This document shows positions 48,304 to 50,980 of a stretch of DNA of 50,980 nucleotides, one piece after another (the first letter of the stretch is position 1; each line of letters starts with the position of its first letter). Below the pieces are notes generated by a model, which saw only the letters and a list, made by a program, of their open reading frames with translations, did no database searches and was not told where the DNA came from. The stretch covers positions 1 to 50,980 of the forward strand of contig SUPR01000012.1 in the NCBI GenBank assembly GCA_005191425.1. Direction: 5' to 3'. Position numbers and translations under genes: made by a program. This stretch comes from Candidatus Helarchaeota ASGARD archaeon Hel_GB_B (lineage in GTDB: Archaea; Asgardarchaeota; Lokiarchaeia; Helarchaeales; HEL-GB-B).

Positions 48304-48378
48304 AACGCCTGTCGGGACGCAATTCCCTATCTCAATAATGAACTGATATTTTTTCATTATTGTCATCAAATAGGCGTT
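48304..48378 (-). promoter_or_regulatory. SECIS-like hairpin of hdrA
   Basis: Begins at the hdrA stop. As RNA, AACGCCU (48378-48372) pairs with AGGCGUU (48310-48304) as the base helix. Inside, UGA (48365-48363) precedes a perfect ten-base-pair helix, CAAUAAUGAA (48362-48353) with UUCAUUAUUG (48342-48333), capped by the loop AAAAUAUCAG. The 3' strand continues with AGA, giving a UGA/GA core with one extra A. This is the eukaryote-like SECIS arrangement. A small GGGA/UCCC hairpin sits in the 3' arm. Confidence 0.7.
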
Positions 48379-50330
48379 TATTTTATTAAGGCGTCAATTT
48401 CATTCATTATTTGTTCATCTCTGTAATATCTAAATGTTATTGCTCTTACAGGACAACTTGCGGCACAAACTCCACAACCTTTGCACTTTATTACATCTAT
48501 TTGTGCTATTCCATCATCGCCAACTTTAATTGCGCTAAACGAGCAATTTCGTTCACAAGTTCCACAACCTATACATAAATCTTTGTCGACAATAGGGTTG
48601 ATGAGTTCCAATCTGAATTTTCCTGAAGATACAAAATCAATCGCCATTGCTGCTGCAGCTCTTGCTGTTGAAACTGTATAAGGTACTGCCATTGGATTTC
48701 TACAAGCACCACCGATATAAACGCCACTTGCTTTAGTTTCGACCGGACTTAAACAAGTGTGTATCTCTTTTATAAATCCAGACGGTGATAAGTCCAAACC
48801 TAATATACTGACAATTTCTTTTGCTTTTGGATGAGGTACCATTGCAGTAGATAATACTACTAGATCAAATTCATCTTTAATAATCCTATGACCTATAATG
48901 TCCTCGCCCCGTAAAATTAGATTTCGCGTCTCTGGATCTTCTTTAACTTCGGCAATTTTACCTTTAATGAATTTTATTTGTGGGTTTTCACCTCTAATTC
49001 TACTGTAATATTCTTCTTCGTCCTTAGAAGTCGTCCTTATATCTATATAAAAAATATAGACCTCAATATCACCATATTCTTGGACTAAAAGCTGGGCATT
49101 CTTCATGGCGACAAGACAACATACTCCACCTGAACAATAAGCATTAGTTTTTAAATCACGTGAACCAACACACTGTATCATTGCAATTTTTTTAGGGGTC
49201 TTACCATCAGATACTCTTTTTAAATGTCCACCAGTTGGTCCAGTTGGATTAATAAGACGTTCGAGTTCAATCTGAGTTAATACATTATAATATTTACCAT
49301 ATCCATAATCACCGCGTTTTGAAGCATCGTAAACTTCATACCCAACCGTAATAACAATTGCGCCAACTTCAATGTCTTCATAAGTCGGTTTCATATCATA
49401 ATCAACAGCTTCGGCTAAACAATTTTTTTGGCATTGCTTACACTTAATACATGCATCTATGTCAATATACGCTTTTTTAGGTACTGCATTAGGATGAATT
49501 ATATTAATAGCTTTTCTAGTACCAAGTCCATAATTGAATTCATTAGGTACCAAAACCGGACATATTTCCATACACCTTCCACAACCAGTACATTTTTCCC
49601 AATCGACATATGTTGGTTTATGTTCAATAGTTACTTTATATTGACCCGCACTTCCACTGATATTTTTTATTTCACAATAGGTACGTAATTCGATATTTGG
49701 ATGTTTTGAAGCCTCGACCATTTTCGGTGCTAAAATTCATATAGCGCAATCATCAGTCGGAAATGTCCGGTCTAATTGTGCCATCTTTCCGCCGATACTA
49801 GGTAAAGAATCCAACAAATAAGTTTTAAAGCCAGCATTCGCAGTAGCTAATGCTGCACTAATTCCTGCAATTCCTGCACCAATAATTAAGACTTCTTTTA
49901 TTACTTCCATCTCTTTTAATGGGACATCATCTAATATAGAAGCACGTTCAACACCAGCTTCAATCAATGCTTTTGCTTTCTCAGTTGCTTCTTCATTTGT
50001 AGATGGATTAACAAAAGATACTTGCTCTCTCAGATTCACCATTTGAAAATAATATTGGCTTAGACCTGCTGATTCTAATAATGCCCGATATGTAGGTTCG
50101 TGTATTTTTGGTGTGCAAGCACCAACAACAACTCTATTTAAGTTATGGTTAATAATATCTTCTGCAATCATTTGTTGCCCAGGCTCTGAGCACATAAAAG
50201 AAAAACTCTTGGATAAGACGACATTTGGTAGTGTTTTTGCGTATTCTGCAACTGCCTCAACATCTACTACACCGCCGATATTAACGCCTCATGCACAAAC
50301 GTAAACTCCAATGCGAATTTCTTCTGACAC
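48378..50330 (-). CDS. hdrA: selenocysteine-containing HdrA
   Basis: A 650-aa HdrA from GTG 50330 (AGGTG seven bases upstream) to TAA 48378, with TGA at codon 14 (50289-50291) and codon 198 (49737-49739). Both match cysteines of the Cys paralogue: VCA-U-GVNIGG against VCHCGINIGG, and TDDCAI-U-ILAPKM against TNDCSLCILAPKM. Some methanococcal HdrA proteins carry Sec at about residue 197. The FAD loop is GAGIAGISAALATANAG. Ferredoxin motifs are CTGCGRCMEICP, CIKCKQCQKNC, CIGCGTCERNC and CKGCGVCAASCP. It is the flavin-bifurcating core of an Hdr complex. A normal gene caller would split it at 49737. Confidence 0.95.
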
Positions 50331-50368
50331 ATTAAACACCTTTTTTTATTTTTCACCTCTTAATTATT

Positions 50369-50527
50369 TTATTCAATAAGAGCACGCTTAACTTGAACTT
50401 TTATTTTATTTTTATCATAATCGTATATTGGAGCAATCTTTTGTATTAATTTTGATATTTTTCCGCCAGATAATTCTAACTCTTCCATAATTTCTTTTGC
50501 AAATTCTTTTAATTCATTTTTGTCCAT
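50369..50527 (-). CDS. small hypothetical protein leading the Hdr operon
   Basis: A 52-aa charged, helical protein (MDKNELKEFAKEIMEELELS to KRALIE), with GGAG about nine bases before its ATG. It lies 38 bases upstream of the selenoprotein hdrA on the same strand and is probably the first gene of the operon. There are no Cys and no membrane segment. I do not recognise it; it might be a small regulator or an assembly factor of the complex. Confidence 0.6.
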   Translation of the reverse strand: MDKNELKEFAKEIMEELELSGGKISKLIQKIAPIYDYDKNKIKVQVKRALIE

Positions 50528-50832
50528 TTTAATTACTCCATAAATAATTCAATTTGAAGTATGAAAATTTTGTTTTAAATTTTTTGAAAACTCTAATTTT
50601 TTAATAAAATTAATAAACTAACATTTTTTATAACAGATTTAAATTAAACCCCGAAACCTTAAAATTAATAAAAATTTTTAAAAATTATTGAAAGAAAATC
50701 GCTAATAACAAATTATCAATTCATAATTTATCTTTATATTCCCTAGAATTTTTGTTCTAAAAAATGAGGAAGAATTTTTTTATTTTAAAAAATTAAGAAA
50801 TATTTGATACATTTGAAAGGTTGAAATCACAA
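50528..50832. other. divergent promoter region, 305 bp
   Basis: AT-rich region between the Hdr operon (leaving left) and a TPR protein gene (leaving right). It must contain the promoter of the roughly 9-kb Hdr operon. No obvious operator palindrome is seen. Confidence 0.45.
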
Positions 50833-50980
50833 ATGGTCGAAGATATAAATTTATTAATCGAAAAATACGAAGGTATTTTACAATCAGAACCCGATAATAA
50901 AGATATTTTAATGAAATTAGGTATCTGTTATACTTCCATTAATAATTTTGATAAAGCAATCGAAATTTATAATAAAATTC
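50833..50980 (+). CDS. TPR repeat protein, 5' part
   Basis: The first 49 codons of a gene cut by the window end. The frame starts at ATG 50833 with AAAGG upstream and reads LGICYTSINNFDKAIEIYNKI, a recognisable tetratricopeptide helix pair (G-Y-A-like positions). TPR proteins mediate protein-protein contacts; the full length and other domains are outside the window. Confidence 0.65.
   Translation, partial: MVEDINLLIEKYEGILQSEPDNKDILMKLGICYTSINNFDKAIEIYNKI

Noticed and set aside
48371..48400. Direct repeat of ACGCC around the hdrA stop as a possible attachment site
   Set aside because: It is only five to seven bases long, and one copy is explained as the base helix of the SECIS-like hairpin.
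49737..49739. TGA in hdrA read as a true stop that splits the gene into two
   Set aside because: The frame continues without shift, the Cys paralogue aligns across it, the residue matches a known Sec site, and a SECIS-like hairpin follows the gene.
1..50980. CRISPR arrays, insertion sequences, tRNA and rRNA genes
   Set aside because: No regularly spaced repeats, no transposase, and no GC-rich clover-leaf or rRNA-like segments were seen on either strand. A tRNAscan or Infernal run would be more sensitive.

Overview
This 51 kb window is strongly AT-rich archaeal DNA, most likely from an Asgard archaeon of the Lokiarchaeia type. That placement is an inference from gene content. It rests on a soluble heterodisulfide reductase (Hdr) gene set with selenocysteine (Sec), hairpins after the Sec genes that resemble eukaryotic SECIS elements, and the archaeal DUF39-CBS plus NIL-ferredoxin pair for homocysteine synthesis. 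It is also supported by a type II methionine aminopeptidase, a longin-like N-terminus on a hypothetical protein, GGTGA-type ribosome binding sites and many TTG starts. I saw no rRNA, tRNA, CRISPR array or insertion sequence.

Layout. 1-1148: a decayed gene for a repeat-rich surface protein. 1590-5510: acyl-CoA dehydrogenase, an epoxyqueuosine-reductase-like Fe-S protein with an in-frame UAG, and hdrC-hdrB. 5966-9857: an unrecognised three-gene operon (tandem winged helix, P-loop ATPase, longin-like protein). 10005-13745: etfB-etfA and a 7TM histidine kinase. 13970-21437: small zinc ribbon, Rossmann protein, surface protein, CPBP protease, flavodoxin, 7TM protein, nucleoside hydrolase, methionine aminopeptidase. 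21480-23949: three adjacent broken genes, with stops at apparent tryptophan positions and a lost catalytic serine. 24141-27851: iron uptake and regulation (FeoB, zinc ribbon, DtxR-FeoA) and OsmC. 28742-33939: a sulfur neighbourhood (TSUP exporter, cysteine desulfurase, IscU-like scaffold, DUF39-CBS, NIL-ferredoxin). 34109-41141: class II aldolase, isocitrate dehydrogenase, HAD hydrolase, membrane and secreted proteins including an M6-type protease.

41510-50527 is the main attraction: one long minus-strand operon. In transcription order it holds a 52-aa protein, hdrA with two UGA codons, a SECIS-like hairpin, vhuD/mvhD with two UGA codons, a second SECIS-like hairpin, an FrhB-type protein with a winged-helix N-terminus, an HdrC-HdrB fusion, a double-module HdrA (all cysteine), and an all-cysteine MvhD. 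Two HdrA/MvhD sets, one Sec and one Cys, therefore share a transcript. All four UGA codons fall where the Cys paralogue has cysteine.

Together the genes suggest an anaerobe that moves electrons among acyl-CoA, electron-transfer flavoprotein, ferredoxin, a probable F420-type flavoprotein and thiol/disulfide couples through Hdr complexes. Iron-sulfur assembly, iron uptake and an archaeal sulfur-incorporation route lie nearby.
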